Positions 8,536 to 17,562 of a stretch of 64,000 nt of DNA are shown in pieces. Source of the DNA: Dyella sp. M7H15-1 (lineage in GTDB: Bacteria; Pseudomonadota; Gammaproteobacteria; Xanthomonadales; Rhodanobacteraceae); assembly GCF_004114615.1 (NCBI RefSeq), contig NZ_CP035300.1, forward strand, positions 1,364,001 through 1,428,000, given 5' to 3'. The notes under the pieces are model-generated. The model made no database searches. It was not told where the DNA came from and was given only the letters and a program-made list of their open reading frames with translations. The position numbers and the translations under genes are program-made. Positions within the stretch are counted from its first letter, which is position 1; each line of letters opens with the position of its first letter.

Positions 8536-9319
8536 GATGGGAAATCTCCTGCAAGCGCACCACCACACCTTGCTGCCGGAGGTAATGCTTCAGATCAGGC
8601 ACCGCGATGGCGCCACTGTGAAAGACGCTAGCGGCCAGTGCACCATCTACATCAGCCTGTGCGAAGGCGTCGCGAAAATGCTCCATGGCGCCGGCACCAC
8701 CTGAAGCAATCAGCGGCACGCTGCATACAGCGCGCGCCATCGTGAGCTGATCCAGATCATAGCCTTTGCGCACGCCATCGCTATCCATGCCATTGAGCAC
8801 GATTTCACCCGCACCACGCTTTTGCACCTCGATCATCCAGTCGATGGTACGCCGGGACAACGAACGTGTTTTCGATGGTTCGCCGGTGTACTGGCGCACG
8901 CGCCACTCGCCATCGGCATCACGCATCGAATCGATGCCGACCACCACGCATTGCACACCAAATGCTGCCGCCAGTTCATCGATCAGCTCCGGACACTCCA
9001 ACGCCGGCGAGTTCACCGAAATTTTGTCGGCACCAGCGTGAAGCACCTCACGTGCTTCATCAACCGAGCGAATACCACCCGCGACGCAGAACGGAATATC
9101 GATCACCCGCGCGACACGCTCGACCCAGGTGCGGTCCACGCTGCGTCCTTCCGGACTGGCGGTGATGTCGTAGAACACCAGCTCATCGGCACCTTCGTCA
9201 CGATAACGCAGAGCCAGGTCCATGATCTCGCCCATTACCACATGGTTACGAAAGCGCACGCCCTTCACCACTTTGCCTTCGCGCACGTCCAAGCAGGGAA
9301 TGATGCGGCGACTCAACAT
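8528..9319 (-). CDS. hisF: Imidazole glycerol phosphate synthase cyclase subunit
   Basis: A 263-residue TIM barrel. It begins [20 protein letters not shown], with the catalytic Asp of CLDV near residue 11 and the second phosphate-site region [12 protein letters not shown] around residue 130. With HisH it turns PRFAR and glutamine-derived ammonia into imidazole glycerol phosphate and AICAR. The true start is the ATG at 9319, which overlaps the last 7 bases of hisA; the frame is open far upstream, but that is a shadow of hisA. At 263 residues it is the normal family length. Confidence 0.95.
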   Translation of the reverse strand: MLSRRIIPCLDVREGKVVKGVRFRNHVVMGEIMDLALRYRDEGADELVFYDITASPEGRSVDRTWVERVARVIDIPFCVAGGIRSVDEAREVLHAGADKISVNSPALECPELIDELAAAFGVQCVVVGIDSMRDADGEWRVRQYTGEPSKTRSLSRRTIDWMIEVQKRGAGEIVLNGMDSDGVRKGYDLDQLTMARAVCSVPLIASGGAGAMEHFRDAFAQADVDGALAASVFHSGAIAVPDLKHYLRQQGVVVRLQEISHHE

Positions 9320-10041
9320 GCCAGCGCATCCTGCAGCGTAAAACGTCCTTCCAGCAAGGCGCGACCAAGAATGACACCGCGTGCGCCAGCCACCGCCGCG
9401 GCGCGGATATCGTCCAGCGAACGCACGCCACCGGAAGCCTGCACGGCCAGTTGCGGCACCACTTGTGCAAGATGTCGGTACAAATCCAGATTGAAGCCGG
9501 CCAGCATGCCGTCGCGCTCGATATCCGTGCACAGCAAGTGACGCGCTCCGCGCTCGGCATACCAGGGAGCCAGTTCGTCCAATGTACGGGCCTCTTCCTC
9601 CATCCAGCCAGCGCTGGGCAAGGTCCAACGCTCGTCGCGCCGACGCGTGTCGAGTGCAATGGTGAAACGCTCGGCGCCGTGATTGCCCAGCCAATCAGCG
9701 ACCCATTCCGGCTCGCGAATCGCCACACTACCAACCACCACGCGCGTCACGCCCGCCGAGAACAGTCGGCGCACATCATCTTCCGTACGCACACCGCCGC
9801 CAGCCTGGACTTGCATGCCGGCTTTCGCCAGGGTCTCGATCACGGCGAGGTTGGAAAGATCGCCAGCACGTGCGCCGTCGAGATCAACTACATGTAACCA
9901 GCGTGCACCCGCCGTTGCATAGCGTGCTGCCACCTCGCGCGGATCGCTGGCGTAGCGGGTTTCCTGCGCGTAGTCGCCCTGCTTGAGGCGAACCACCTGG
10001 CCGCCACGCAGGTCGATGGCAGGCATCACTTCAAAGCTCAT
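9313..10041 (-). CDS. hisA: ProFAR isomerase
   Basis: A 242-residue TIM-barrel isomerase for the Amadori rearrangement of ProFAR to PRFAR. The N-terminus [24 protein letters not shown] has the catalytic Asp in AIDL. The C-terminal phosphate-binding part is [11 protein letters not shown] followed by [13 protein letters not shown]. It overlaps hisF by 7 bases at its 3' end. On its 5' side it is separated from hisH by 93 bp that hold a REP-like hairpin, the only real gap between the genes hisD to hisI. Confidence 0.95.
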   Translation of the reverse strand: MSFEVMPAIDLRGGQVVRLKQGDYAQETRYASDPREVAARYATAGARWLHVVDLDGARAGDLSNLAVIETLAKAGMQVQAGGGVRTEDDVRRLFSAGVTRVVVGSVAIREPEWVADWLGNHGAERFTIALDTRRRDERWTLPSAGWMEEEARTLDELAPWYAERGARHLLCTDIERDGMLAGFNLDLYRHLAQVVPQLAVQASGGVRSLDDIRAAAVAGARGVILGRALLEGRFTLQDALAC

Positions 10042-10074
10042 GCTTGTTCATTCCAGCCGCATCGAAGGCACTGG

Positions 10075-10094
10075 ATCCCCGCTTTCGCTGGGAT
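10075..10094. repeat. REP-like hairpin between hisH and hisA
   Basis: The sequence atccccgc-tttc-gctgggat forms an 8-bp stem with one mismatch around a 4-base loop, followed by gacgg. The layout (GGATCCCCGC-loop-GCTGGGATGACGG) resembles the short palindromic extragenic repeats of Xanthomonadales. Only one copy is visible in this window, so membership of a repeat family is an inference. In this position it could stabilise upstream his mRNA or cause partial termination. Confidence 0.5.
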
Positions 10095-10134
10095 GACGGC
10101 GAGGCTATGTCAAGCCGATAACCTTGCATCATGA

Positions 10135-10725
10135 TCAGAGATCCAAAAAATTCTTCAGCAACTTCGCGCCAACCTGCGCCGAACGCTCCGGATGAAACTG
10201 CATGCCATGGAAATTACCGCGCGCAATGACGGCGGAAAATTCATCACCGTATTCGCTGCTCGCCAGCGTGTAATCACCCTTGGGCACGGCATAACTGTGC
10301 ACGAAATACGCCCAGTCGCCATCTTCCAGCTCTTTCAGCAAGGGATGCCGCACGATGGACACAAGGCGGTTCCAGCCCATATGCGGCACGCATCGGCCAG
10401 GTGCTTCTTCAAAACGACGAACCTGCGCAGGAATCACGCCCAGGCAATCCGTATCGCCCTCGGCGGAATGCTCACATAACAATTGCATGCCCAGGCATAC
10501 GCCCAGCACCGGTTGGGTGAGTGAGCGAATCACGTCCACCAGCCCCAACTCGCGCAGCCTCGCCATGCCGGGCGCGGCTGCGCCGACACCCGGCAAAATG
10601 ACCTTGTCGGCCGCACGAATCTGTCCGGCGTCGGCGGTAAGCGCCGTATCGACACCCAGGCGCTGCAAGGCATAACGCACCGAGCCGATATTGGTGCCAC
10701 CGGCATCGACCAGCACCACGCTCAT
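10135..10725 (-). CDS. hisH: Imidazole glycerol phosphate synthase glutamine amidotransferase subunit
   Basis: A 196-residue class I glutamine amidotransferase. The nucleophile elbow is GVCLGMQLL (catalytic Cys near residue 80). The His-Glu pair is in MQFHPERS close to the C-terminus, and LPGVGAAAPGM forms the oxyanion-loop region. It feeds ammonia to HisF. Its ATG shares one base with the hisB stop (TAATG), so the two are probably translationally coupled. Confidence 0.95.
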   Translation of the reverse strand: MSVVLVDAGGTNIGSVRYALQRLGVDTALTADAGQIRAADKVILPGVGAAAPGMARLRELGLVDVIRSLTQPVLGVCLGMQLLCEHSAEGDTDCLGVIPAQVRRFEEAPGRCVPHMGWNRLVSIVRHPLLKELEDGDWAYFVHSYAVPKGDYTLASSEYGDEFSAVIARGNFHGMQFHPERSAQVGAKLLKNFLDL

Positions 10726-11789
10726 TACAAGGCTCCTTTCGTGCTTGGCAGCTCATTGCCTTCGCGGCGAATGGCCTGACGCAACACCCGGGCGGTGACT
10801 TTGAAACAGGCTTCGACCATGTGATGCGCGTTTTCGCCCTTCACCGCAAGGTGCAAGTTGGCGCCCAGCGTGTCGCACAGCGAACGGAAGAAATGCGGCA
10901 CTAGTTCCGTCGGGATATCACCGACACGCTCGCGCGGAAACTGGCCTTCGAACACGAAATAGGGTCGGCCGGAAAGATCCAACGCCGCGCTGGCCTGCGA
11001 TTCGTCCATCGGTAAGGTAAAGCCATAACGGGCGATGCCACGCTTGTCACCCAAGGCTTGACGCAGGGCCTGACCCAGCGCCAGCGCGCAATCCTCGATG
11101 GTGTGGTGTTCATCGACCCGGGTATCGCCATCGCACTCGACGCGCAGCGCGAAACCACCATGCTTGCCAATCTGCTCCAGCATGTGATCGAAAAAACCCA
11201 GTCCGGTGTGTGCAACCGGATCGGCTACGCGATCCAGATCCACGCGAACGTTGATGCGCGTTTCCTTGGTATTGCGCACGACTTCGGCCACGCGCGGCCG
11301 ATCCAGCAATTGATGGGCGATATCCTCCCAAGCGATACCGTCAGGACCGACGCGAAAACCGCGCACCCCCATATTGGCCGCAAATTGCAGGTCGGTCTCA
11401 CGATCGCCCACCATGGCCGAATCGGCACGCATCCAGCCATCGTCCGCCAGGTACTGACGCATCATGCCAATGCCGGGCTTGCGCGTATCCAGTTCTTCAT
11501 GCGGAAAGCTGCGATCGATCAGCACTTCGCGAAAGCGAATGCCTTGCGAGGACAGAATGCGCATCAGCAAATTGTGCGGGCCATCGAAATGCGCTTCCGG
11601 AAAGCGCTCCGTGCCCAAGCCATCCTGATTGGTGACCATCACCAGTTCATAACCCGCGCCGACGATGCGTTGCAGCGCGGCGATCACTCCGGGCAGCAGA
11701 TCGAGCTTTTCGTAACTGTCGATCTGCTCGTCGACAGGTTCGTGGATAAGGCAACCGTCGCGGTCGACAAACAAAATCTTGCGGCTCAT
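10725..11789 (-). CDS. hisB: Bifunctional histidinol-phosphatase / imidazoleglycerol-phosphate dehydratase
   Basis: A 354-residue fusion. The N-terminal HAD phosphatase (about residues 1-165) starts with [13 protein letters not shown], giving the DxD nucleophile motif, and has the later [14 protein letters not shown] motif. The C-terminal dehydratase has metal-binding histidine clusters: [27 protein letters not shown] and [16 protein letters not shown]. This fused form is typical of gammaproteobacteria. It overlaps hisC by 4 bases (ATGA) and hisH by 1 base. Confidence 0.95.
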   Translation of the reverse strand: MSRKILFVDRDGCLIHEPVDEQIDSYEKLDLLPGVIAALQRIVGAGYELVMVTNQDGLGTERFPEAHFDGPHNLLMRILSSQGIRFREVLIDRSFPHEELDTRKPGIGMMRQYLADDGWMRADSAMVGDRETDLQFAANMGVRGFRVGPDGIAWEDIAHQLLDRPRVAEVVRNTKETRINVRVDLDRVADPVAHTGLGFFDHMLEQIGKHGGFALRVECDGDTRVDEHHTIEDCALALGQALRQALGDKRGIARYGFTLPMDESQASAALDLSGRPYFVFEGQFPRERVGDIPTELVPHFFRSLCDTLGANLHLAVKGENAHHMVEACFKVTARVLRQAIRREGNELPSTKGAL

Positions 11790-12847
11790 GCCCTGCCCTC
11801 GTTCAGCACGGCAAGCACCTGTGCATTTTCTTTCGGTGTTCCGATGGTGATGCGCAGCGCGTTCTGTAAATGGGGATAACGCCGAATGTCGCGCACCACA
11901 ATTTCTGCTTGCAGCAAACGCTGATAAACCGTTCCCGCGTCATCAAAACGCACCGCGAGAAAGTTGGCATCCGATGGCAGCACTTCAAGCACACCCGGAA
12001 GCTGACCCAAAGCTGCCTGCATCAGTGCGCGCTGCTCGCGCACGATGGCGATATGTTCACGCGCCTCGGCTTGCCCCGAAGGCGATAACTCCGCCATGGC
12101 GGCTGCCACGCAAGGCAAGGGCAAGGGATACGGCGGCATGATCCGGCGGACCAGCGCAATCACCTGCGGATTCGCCAGCAAACTACCGATACGCGCACCG
12201 GCAAGCGCCCAGGCTTTGGACAAAGTGCGCAACACCGCCAGATGTTCATAACGATCGATCAGGTCCGCAACGCTACCCTGAGTGGAAAATTCCACATAGG
12301 CTTCATCCACCACCAGCAAAGCCTTGCCGGCCAGTGTCTGCGCTACTCGCTCGATCTCCTCGTGGGCAATCGATTGGCCGCTCGGATTGTTCGGCGTGCA
12401 CAGGAACACCAGTTTGACAGCCGGCGTGACCGCCGCCAGCAAAGCAGGTGCGTCCAGGCTGAAATCTCCGGCTAGCGGCACTTCGATAATCGCTGCATTT
12501 TGAATGCGCGCACTGACCGCATACATGCCGAACGTCGGCGGCTGGATCAGGACGGCGTCTTCGCCGGCCTGACAGAACGCACGCACCAGCAAATCGATCG
12601 CTTCATCACTGCCACGGCCGACAAATAGCTGCTCTTCCCTCACGCCATAAAGTGCCGCCAACGTCTGCAGCAACGCCGCTGGCTGCGGCTCGGGATAACG
12701 ATGGCAGCCAAGCCCACCGTCGCCATGGGGCGCCCACGCCGATTCATTGGCATTGAGCATGATCTGGCCACCGCCCGCTTCCATGCGTGCCGAAGAGTAC
12801 GGTTGCAGTGTGCGGATTTCCGGCCGTGCAAGATCGAGCACGCTCAT
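11786..12847 (-). CDS. hisC: Histidinol-phosphate aminotransferase
   Basis: A 353-residue fold-type I PLP enzyme of the usual length, exchanging the amino group between glutamate and imidazole acetol phosphate. Visible motifs are [10 protein letters not shown] near the N-terminus, [16 protein letters not shown], the PLP-pocket stretch [20 protein letters not shown], and the Schiff-base lysine in [13 protein letters not shown] (around residue 215). It overlaps hisB by 4 bases downstream and hisD by 4 bases upstream. Confidence 0.95.
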   Translation of the reverse strand: MSVLDLARPEIRTLQPYSSARMEAGGGQIMLNANESAWAPHGDGGLGCHRYPEPQPAALLQTLAALYGVREEQLFVGRGSDEAIDLLVRAFCQAGEDAVLIQPPTFGMYAVSARIQNAAIIEVPLAGDFSLDAPALLAAVTPAVKLVFLCTPNNPSGQSIAHEEIERVAQTLAGKALLVVDEAYVEFSTQGSVADLIDRYEHLAVLRTLSKAWALAGARIGSLLANPQVIALVRRIMPPYPLPLPCVAAAMAELSPSGQAEAREHIAIVREQRALMQAALGQLPGVLEVLPSDANFLAVRFDDAGTVYQRLLQAEIVVRDIRRYPHLQNALRITIGTPKENAQVLAVLNEGRA

Positions 12848-14151
12848 ACGTGCATACCCAGCGAAGCCAGACGCAGCGTGACGGCACGACGATGTGCTTC
12901 AAGCTGCTCGGCGGCCGCCAGCGTGGCCGTACATGGGCCGATCGCGCGCAGGCCACTGGGATCCAGTTCCTGCACGGTGATCTGTTTCTGATAGCTAGCC
13001 ACCGACACGCCGCTATAGCTGCGCGCATAACCATACGTCGGCAGCACGTGATTGCTGCCACTGCAGTAATCGCCCACCGATTCCGGTGTCCAGGCGCCCA
13101 CAAAAACCGAGCCGGCGCTTTCAACATCACCGAGCAGTTCGCGCGCCGCATTCACCTGCAGGATCAGATGCTCCGGCGCATAGCGATTGCTGACTTCCAC
13201 GGCCTGCGCCAAAGACTTCACCTCGATCAGGCGGCTTTGCGACAAGGCCTGTTCCGCGATGGCGCTGCGCGGCAGCTCCGCGCATTGCCGATCCACTTCA
13301 ACCGCCACCTTGTCGAGCAGCGTCGCCGAGGGGCTGACCAGAATCACCTGCGAATCCGGCCCGTGTTCTGCCTGCGACAGCAGATCCGCCGCGACAAACA
13401 CCGGATTGGCATTGGCATCCGCAATCACCAGCACTTCCGAGGGGCCGGCAGGCATATCGATCGCCGCTCCTTCCGGATCCGCCGATACCTGCAGCTTGGC
13501 CTCGGTCACCCAGGCATTACCCGGGCCGAACAACTTGTCGCAACGCGGCACGCTTTCCGTGCCATACGCCATGGCAGCAATCGCCTGTGCGCCGCCAAGC
13601 TTGAAGACGCGGCGCACGCCAACAGTACGCGCTGCAAACAGCACGGTTTCGTCACAGCTGCCATCGGCACGCGCGGGCGAGCACAACACTACGTCGCGGC
13701 AACCAGCGATGCGTGCGGGCACACCCAACATCAAGGCGGTCGAAGGCAGTGGCGCGCTACCCGCAGGCACATACAGCCCCACGCGATTGATCGGGCGCAA
13801 CATGCGCTCGACGCGTACGCCGACAGCCGTGTTCACGCTAACAGGCTGCGGAGCTCCGGCACGGTGAAAGGCTTCAATACGGCCGGCCGCTTCACGGATG
13901 GCGGCTTTGAGCTCCGGCGCCAGCTTCGCTTCCGCGGCGGCAAACTCCGCCTCATCCACTTCGATGGCATCCAGCGCACAGCGATCGTAGCGTGCGGACA
14001 GTTCACGCAGGGCTGCATCGCCGTTGCCGCGTACGGCAGCGATGATCTGCTCCACGCCATGCCTCAATGCATCCGCACGCGCTTGCGTGGGACGTGCCAA
14101 TGCGGCACTGCGTTCTGTTTCGACCAGGGTATTCCAGTGGATTCGTTTCAT
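12844..14151 (-). CDS. hisD: Histidinol dehydrogenase
   Basis: A 435-residue NAD-dependent zinc enzyme oxidising histidinol to histidine, the final pathway step. Landmarks are [17 protein letters not shown], the [14 protein letters not shown] segment, [26 protein letters not shown] with the catalytic His, and YAPEHL near the C-terminal zinc site. I start at the ATG at 14151; a TTG two codons upstream is also open but gives no advantage. It lies 12 bp behind hisG and overlaps hisC by 4 bases. Confidence 0.95.
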   Translation of the reverse strand: MKRIHWNTLVETERSAALARPTQARADALRHGVEQIIAAVRGNGDAALRELSARYDRCALDAIEVDEAEFAAAEAKLAPELKAAIREAAGRIEAFHRAGAPQPVSVNTAVGVRVERMLRPINRVGLYVPAGSAPLPSTALMLGVPARIAGCRDVVLCSPARADGSCDETVLFAARTVGVRRVFKLGGAQAIAAMAYGTESVPRCDKLFGPGNAWVTEAKLQVSADPEGAAIDMPAGPSEVLVIADANANPVFVAADLLSQAEHGPDSQVILVSPSATLLDKVAVEVDRQCAELPRSAIAEQALSQSRLIEVKSLAQAVEVSNRYAPEHLILQVNAARELLGDVESAGSVFVGAWTPESVGDYCSGSNHVLPTYGYARSYSGVSVASYQKQITVQELDPSGLRAIGPCTATLAAAEQLEAHRRAVTLRLASLGMHV

Positions 14152-14163
14152 GCCCAATCACGC

Positions 14164-15057
14164 TCAAGCAAGCATTTTTTCGACCGGCAGTACGAACATT
14201 TCGCGTGCACCCGCCCTCTTGATTTCTTCCAGTTGGCGCCAGCTTACTTCGCCGGCACACAGCGCCTGCAACATCAACTGATCGGGTTGGCCCGCCACCG
14301 GCAGCAAGGTTGGCTGCGGGCCGCCCGGGAGCAGCCGCGTGACGGCATCGAGCGACGTTCGCGAGGTTTGCAGCAACAGCAGGCGCGATTCACGCACCTG
14401 GATCACACCATCCAGGCGCTTAAGCAGCAGCTCGATCATATCGCCGCGTTCGTCGATCGGCAGTGCATTCGGCCCCGTCAGCACGGCCTCGCTTTGCAGC
14501 AGCACATCGGTTTCGCGCAACTGGTTGGCGACCAAGGTGCCACCGCTTTGCACCAGATCGCAGATAGCGTCGGCCGTGCCCAGCTTGGGCGCAATTTCCA
14601 CTGAACCGGCGAGCGTAACGACCGCGGCATCCACGCCCTGCTCTTTCAGCCATTGATGAAGCAACCCGGGATACGACGTGGCAATGCGCTGGCCAGCCAG
14701 GTCCTGTGGCGTGCGATAGTCCATATCCTGCGGCACGGCGATGGAGAGGCGGCAGCGTCCAAAACCCAGCGGGCGCCATTCGGTCAATGCAGCGGCCCCG
14801 TTGCCCGCGGCACCTTTGAATTCACTCAGCACATTGCGGCCGACGATCCCCAGGTCGCACACGCCCTGGGCGATCAGGCCTGGAATATCGTCATCGCGAA
14901 CCAGCAGCAGATCTACCGGCTCGCCTTCGCCGAAACAGAAGAGCTTGTCGCGGCTTTGGCGGAAAGTCAGGCCGCAACGATTGAGCAGCTCCAGCGCGGG
15001 CTCGGTCAGCCGGCCGGATTTTTGCATAGCGATGCGCAAACGATCTCTGGGTTTCAT
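14164..15057 (-). CDS. hisG: ATP phosphoribosyltransferase (long form)
   Basis: A 297-residue enzyme joining ATP and PRPP, the committed and feedback-controlled step of histidine synthesis. It starts RLRIAMQKSGRLTEPALELL and has DIPGLIAQGVCDLGIVGRNVL, and the PRPP-binding loop region VTLAGSVEIAPKLGTADAICDLVQSGGTL. The length includes the C-terminal regulatory domain, so it should be the homohexameric long form that needs no HisZ. Its ATG overlaps the stop of the upstream TrpR-like gene (ATGA). Confidence 0.95.
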   Translation of the reverse strand: MKPRDRLRIAMQKSGRLTEPALELLNRCGLTFRQSRDKLFCFGEGEPVDLLLVRDDDIPGLIAQGVCDLGIVGRNVLSEFKGAAGNGAAALTEWRPLGFGRCRLSIAVPQDMDYRTPQDLAGQRIATSYPGLLHQWLKEQGVDAAVVTLAGSVEIAPKLGTADAICDLVQSGGTLVANQLRETDVLLQSEAVLTGPNALPIDERGDMIELLLKRLDGVIQVRESRLLLLQTSRTSLDAVTRLLPGGPQPTLLPVAGQPDQLMLQALCAGEVSWRQLEEIKRAGAREMFVLPVEKMLA

Positions 15058-15389
15058 ACCTTGGCCCTTTTCGCCGCCGCGCGACTGCGCGAGGCACGCG
15101 CGGCCGCAGCCAGATAACCGCCGGCGCCCTGATTCAGATAGCGCGCCACGCGGCCGATGGTGGTGATGCTGACCGCTGTGCGCTCATGAATTTCGCGGTA
15201 AGACACACCTTCCAGCAGATACGGCACCACACGCCAGCGATCCACCAACACTTCCAGTTCGGCGGGCGTACACAGGTCATTGAGGAAGGCATCCATTTCT
15301 TCTACGTTTTTCAGCGAGAGCAAAGCCCGGCACAAGCTGTCCTTGGCGGACTCGTCCGGGGTCTCTGGGTCGATCGATCGGCGCTTCAT
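15054..15389 (-). CDS. TrpR-like (YerC/YecD family) DNA-binding regulator, first gene of the his operon
   Basis: A 111-residue protein with the Trp-repressor fold signature: SLKNVEEMDAFLNDLCTPAELEVLVDRW, then the helix-turn-helix GVSYREIHERTAVSITTIGRVARYL (about residues 65-90). The C-terminal tail is Ala/Arg/Lys-rich and may add non-specific DNA contact. YerC proteins are TrpR relatives commonly found next to histidine genes. A role as autoregulator of this operon is inferred from its first position, the 4-base overlap with hisG, and a palindrome next to the start codon. No Shine-Dalgarno-like sequence precedes the ATG. Confidence 0.85.
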   Translation of the reverse strand: MKRRSIDPETPDESAKDSLCRALLSLKNVEEMDAFLNDLCTPAELEVLVDRWRVVPYLLEGVSYREIHERTAVSITTIGRVARYLNQGAGGYLAAAARASRSRAAAKRAKV

Positions 15390-15393
15390 AATG

Positions 15394-15413
15394 TACTAAT
15401 GCATTAATATAAT
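15394..15413 (-). promoter_or_regulatory. Candidate his-operon promoter and operator palindrome
   Basis: On the minus strand TATATT lies 16 bases before the start codon of the TrpR-like gene and could be a -10 box. It overlaps a perfect 10-bp palindrome, TAATGCATTA, at 15397-15406. A transcript starting about 7 bases after TATATT would have a leader of only about 10 bases. Operator function is inferred; no -35 box is clear. Confidence 0.4.
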
Positions 15414-15653
15414 GGAACGAATCATACGCGACGCTAATAGCTTCGGCAAGTTGATGGCTGCCAAATAATACCCTGGTAAAATTATTTGTGGCTTTCATCC
15501 CAATCGGGTCGGGCGCTAGGTTGCCCTAGCCGCCTCGGTTAGAGAACCCCAGTACCCACCAATCGTATATTTTCAGGACCCGCGGTGAGTAAACTGCTGC
15601 GCCGGCCTGGGTATCGTGATTTAACTTGGCTTGCATACCTTGTAACTCTGTCG
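15414..15653. other. Gap between the his operon and the Tn3 remnant
   Basis: This stretch contains the upstream part of the his promoter region and a short hairpin GCTAGG-TTGC-CCTAGC at about 15516-15531. I see no coding signal and no His-rich leader peptide of the enteric attenuator type. Confidence 0.5.
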
Positions 15654-16455
15654 TCAGGAAAGTGGTGTATCACGTGTTTTTTCTAGTGGCCGCAACTCGC
15701 CACGCGTAACAGCCTCCGGCACCGAGAACGAGTAGCGCCCGAGCATGTTGATGTGCTCGTGGCCGAAGGGCGACAGCCGCACCTCGTCCTCGGGACGCAT
15801 CGACCCCTTGCGCAGCCGATCCAGCCAGGACTGCCGGCTGCCCTCGGCAGGCTTGAGCAGGTCCTCGAGGCACTGCCGCTGTTCGGCCGTCACGCCGCGC
15901 ACGAGCAGACACCACAGGCGCGACTCCATGCGCGAGCGCACCTCGGCAATGAAGCGCTCCAGTACCGTGACGCCGGGCAGCAGCACCTTGTGGCCGACCA
16001 GCCAACCGTTGGCGTAATCGAACAGCACACTCGGCCGGTCGGTGCCTGTCCAGCACAACGCGCACAGCCAGCGGCCAAGGCGAAACTGCACGACGCTATC
16101 AGCAAACTCGCGATAGCCGTAGCGGGCGCGAATCTCGATGGTGTGCCGCCAGCGCTGTTCGCTCTCGCGGTAGGCCAGCACGCAGTCGGGGTCGGCGATG
16201 CCAAGCTGGGACGACAGCGCATGCAGTACCGCGCCGGGCACGGCGGCCGGGTCTTCCTGGAAGGTGCCGAGAAAGTGGGCCGTGGTCAGTTGCAGGACCA
16301 TAACCCAGCCGATGGCTGTCGCGCCGCTTGGTGGCGATCCACTCACGGTCATCGTCGTCCGGGTGGAAGTAGCGCGCCAGTTCTTCGCTGGAAAGCGTGT
16401 CTGGATAGCGGCCGTAGCGTTCCCGTTGCGTGGTGGACAGGAAATTGACCGGCAT
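15654..16455 (-). pseudogene. tnpA: Tn3-family transposase, N-terminal fragment with a frameshift
   Basis: The minus strand from the ATG at 16455 reads MPVNFLSTTQRERYGRYPD, SSEELARYFHPDDDDREWI and RRDSHRLGYG. This is the start of the DUF4158 domain found at the N-terminus of Tn3 transposases. At about 16300-16306 the coding frame changes: the continuation is VMVLQLTTAHFLGTFQEDP and IRARYGYREFAD in the next frame, so one base appears to have been gained or lost. The frame then stops at 15654 after GRYSFSVPEAVTRGELRPL, about 290 residues into a protein normally near 1000 residues. The catalytic DDE part is absent. The gene begins 3 bases after the toxin gene. Confidence 0.8.
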
Positions 16456-16458
16456 GGC

Positions 16459-16878
16459 TCAAAGCGCCTCGGCGCAGAAGATGGCCGGCGTGACGATGTG
16501 CGTACGCCCAATGCGGCCGCGTTGCAGCAGCCCGGCGCGGCGGTCGCCTGTCACCAGGTAGTCGGCCTCGCCGCCCAAGGCCATTGCCAGTAGGAAAGCG
16601 TCGTTCGGATCGTTCGCCTCGATGCCATCCGACAGCGGCGGTAGTTGCGCCAGCACGATGGCGCGCTGCATGTTGTTGACCATCGTGCCGACGCGGTGTG
16701 CGGGCAGGATGGCCTTGAGCTTGGGGTAGCGGTTCACTCGCCGCAGCTCATCAAGTTGCGCCGCCGATGTCACCAGCTCGAAGCGCGTCGCGCGCCAGGC
16801 GCGATAAATCGCATCGGGTGGCCCGTGTGGCGAAATCAGTGCGCCGAGCAGCACGTTGGTGTCGAGGACGACGCGCAT
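16459..16878 (-). CDS. PIN-domain toxin (VapC-like) of a toxin-antitoxin pair
   Basis: A 139-residue PIN-domain protein, predicted to be a metal-dependent ribonuclease. The acidic residues expected in the active site are visible: MRVVLDTNVLLGAL (first Asp), a Glu in QLDELRRVNRYPKL, NDPNDAFLLAMA and VTGDRRAG (last Asp pair). It shares one base with the upstream RHH gene and ends 3 bases before the transposase start. Compact TA passengers like this, placed beside tnpA, are known in Tn3-family transposons. Length is normal and the frame intact. Confidence 0.8.
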   Translation of the reverse strand: MRVVLDTNVLLGALISPHGPPDAIYRAWRATRFELVTSAAQLDELRRVNRYPKLKAILPAHRVGTMVNNMQRAIVLAQLPPLSDGIEANDPNDAFLLAMALGGEADYLVTGDRRAGLLQRGRIGRTHIVTPAIFCAEAL

Positions 16879-17117
16879 CAGTGCTCACGCGCCCACTGCA
16901 CAGCCTCGTCAATGAGATCGGTCAGTTCGGTTTCGCTCATGCCGGCGGCGGCAGTCTTGGCCTGATCGACGGCGCGCTCCAGTAGGTAGGCGCGCACGGC
17001 TTCCTCGATGAAACGCGACAGGTCACCCTTGCGGCCGCCGCCCTGCGCGGCGATGAACATGCGCACGGACTGATCCACGTCCGGCGACACAGCGATGTTC
17101 CAGCGAACGGTGTTCAT
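16878..17117 (-). CDS. Ribbon-helix-helix antitoxin
   Basis: A 79-residue protein. VRWNIAVSPDVDQSVRMFIA forms the likely ribbon and first helix, and RKGDLSRFIEEAVRAYLLERA the second helix of an RHH DNA-binding dimer. The acidic C-terminal tail (SETELTDLIDEAVQWAREH) is the usual toxin-wrapping part. It is upstream of and overlaps the PIN gene, the normal antitoxin-first order. A GAAGATC element precedes the ATG, and a perfect palindrome lies 31 bases upstream. Confidence 0.8.
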   Translation of the reverse strand: MNTVRWNIAVSPDVDQSVRMFIAAQGGGRKGDLSRFIEEAVRAYLLERAVDQAKTAAAGMSETELTDLIDEAVQWAREH

Positions 17118-17147
17118 GATGATCTTCAGTCCAGCATTTGGATGTAT

Positions 17148-17163
17148 AGGTGTTTACACACCT
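17148..17163. promoter_or_regulatory. Palindromic operator candidate of the toxin-antitoxin operon
   Basis: AGGTGT-TTAC-ACACCT is a perfect 6+6 inverted repeat 31 bases upstream of the antitoxin ATG. On the minus strand it runs into TATACAT, a possible -10 box. RHH antitoxins usually repress their own operon through such a site. The role is inferred. Confidence 0.5.
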
Positions 17164-17510
17164 TATTGGCGCTCTTCGCAATAGTTCGATAAAGCCTTCG
17201 TTTTGTAAGACTTTAGTGAAGCGCCCGACCGGGGTGTCCTCTGGTCGTAGCGTTCCGTGCAAGTTTTGGGCTTTGGCCTTTATGGCTGTCTCACCCCGCT
17301 ACGCCGCCTCTATCCGCTTCCTGTTCGTCGAACCAGCATGTTGCCTGCAGCTTCCTTCAGACGCCTCCTCGCGGAGAATTCCCTTGCTGTTCGGCTAGAC
17401 CCTTCCCCTTGCCGGGTGGGTTCCGGACTTTCACCGATTAGTCGTTTCTCTCGCCACCACAGCGAGACAGACAGCGCCAGGCACGGCGCTACGCGCCGTG
17501 CCTGGCGCAC
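17164..17510 (-). ncRNA. Group II intron fragment (5' ribozyme part), probably class C
   Basis: No protein is supported here. Read on the minus strand, the segment begins GTGCGCC at 17510, agreeing with the GTGYG 5' end of group II introns. A strong hairpin follows, then GGTGAAAGTCC, GCGTCTGAAGGAAGC and CGAACAGGAAGCG, which look like the conserved domain I blocks of bacterial group II introns. The 5' boundary lies immediately after the T-run of the ftsH terminator, the insertion preference known for class C introns. No reverse transcriptase and no domain V are present, so the element is truncated. Its 3' limit is uncertain, near the TA promoter. Recognition is by eye. Confidence 0.5.
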
Positions 17511-17541
17511 AATAAAAAGGCCGCCCACAAAGGACGGCCTT
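17511..17541 (-). terminator. Rho-independent terminator of ftsH
   Basis: On the minus strand AAGGCCGTCC-TTTGT-GGGCGGCCTT forms a 10-bp stem with one G-U pair, followed by TTTTTATT. It lies about 20 bases after the ftsH stop. Confidence 0.9.
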
Positions 17542-17562
17542 GTATGCACTAATAGGGATCAC

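Noticed and set aside
12787-14604. 605-codon plus-strand frame
   Set aside because: It lies opposite hisD and hisG and is explained by their codon use.
15414-15653. Histidine attenuator leader
   Set aside because: I looked for a short frame with a run of His codons before the operon and found none.
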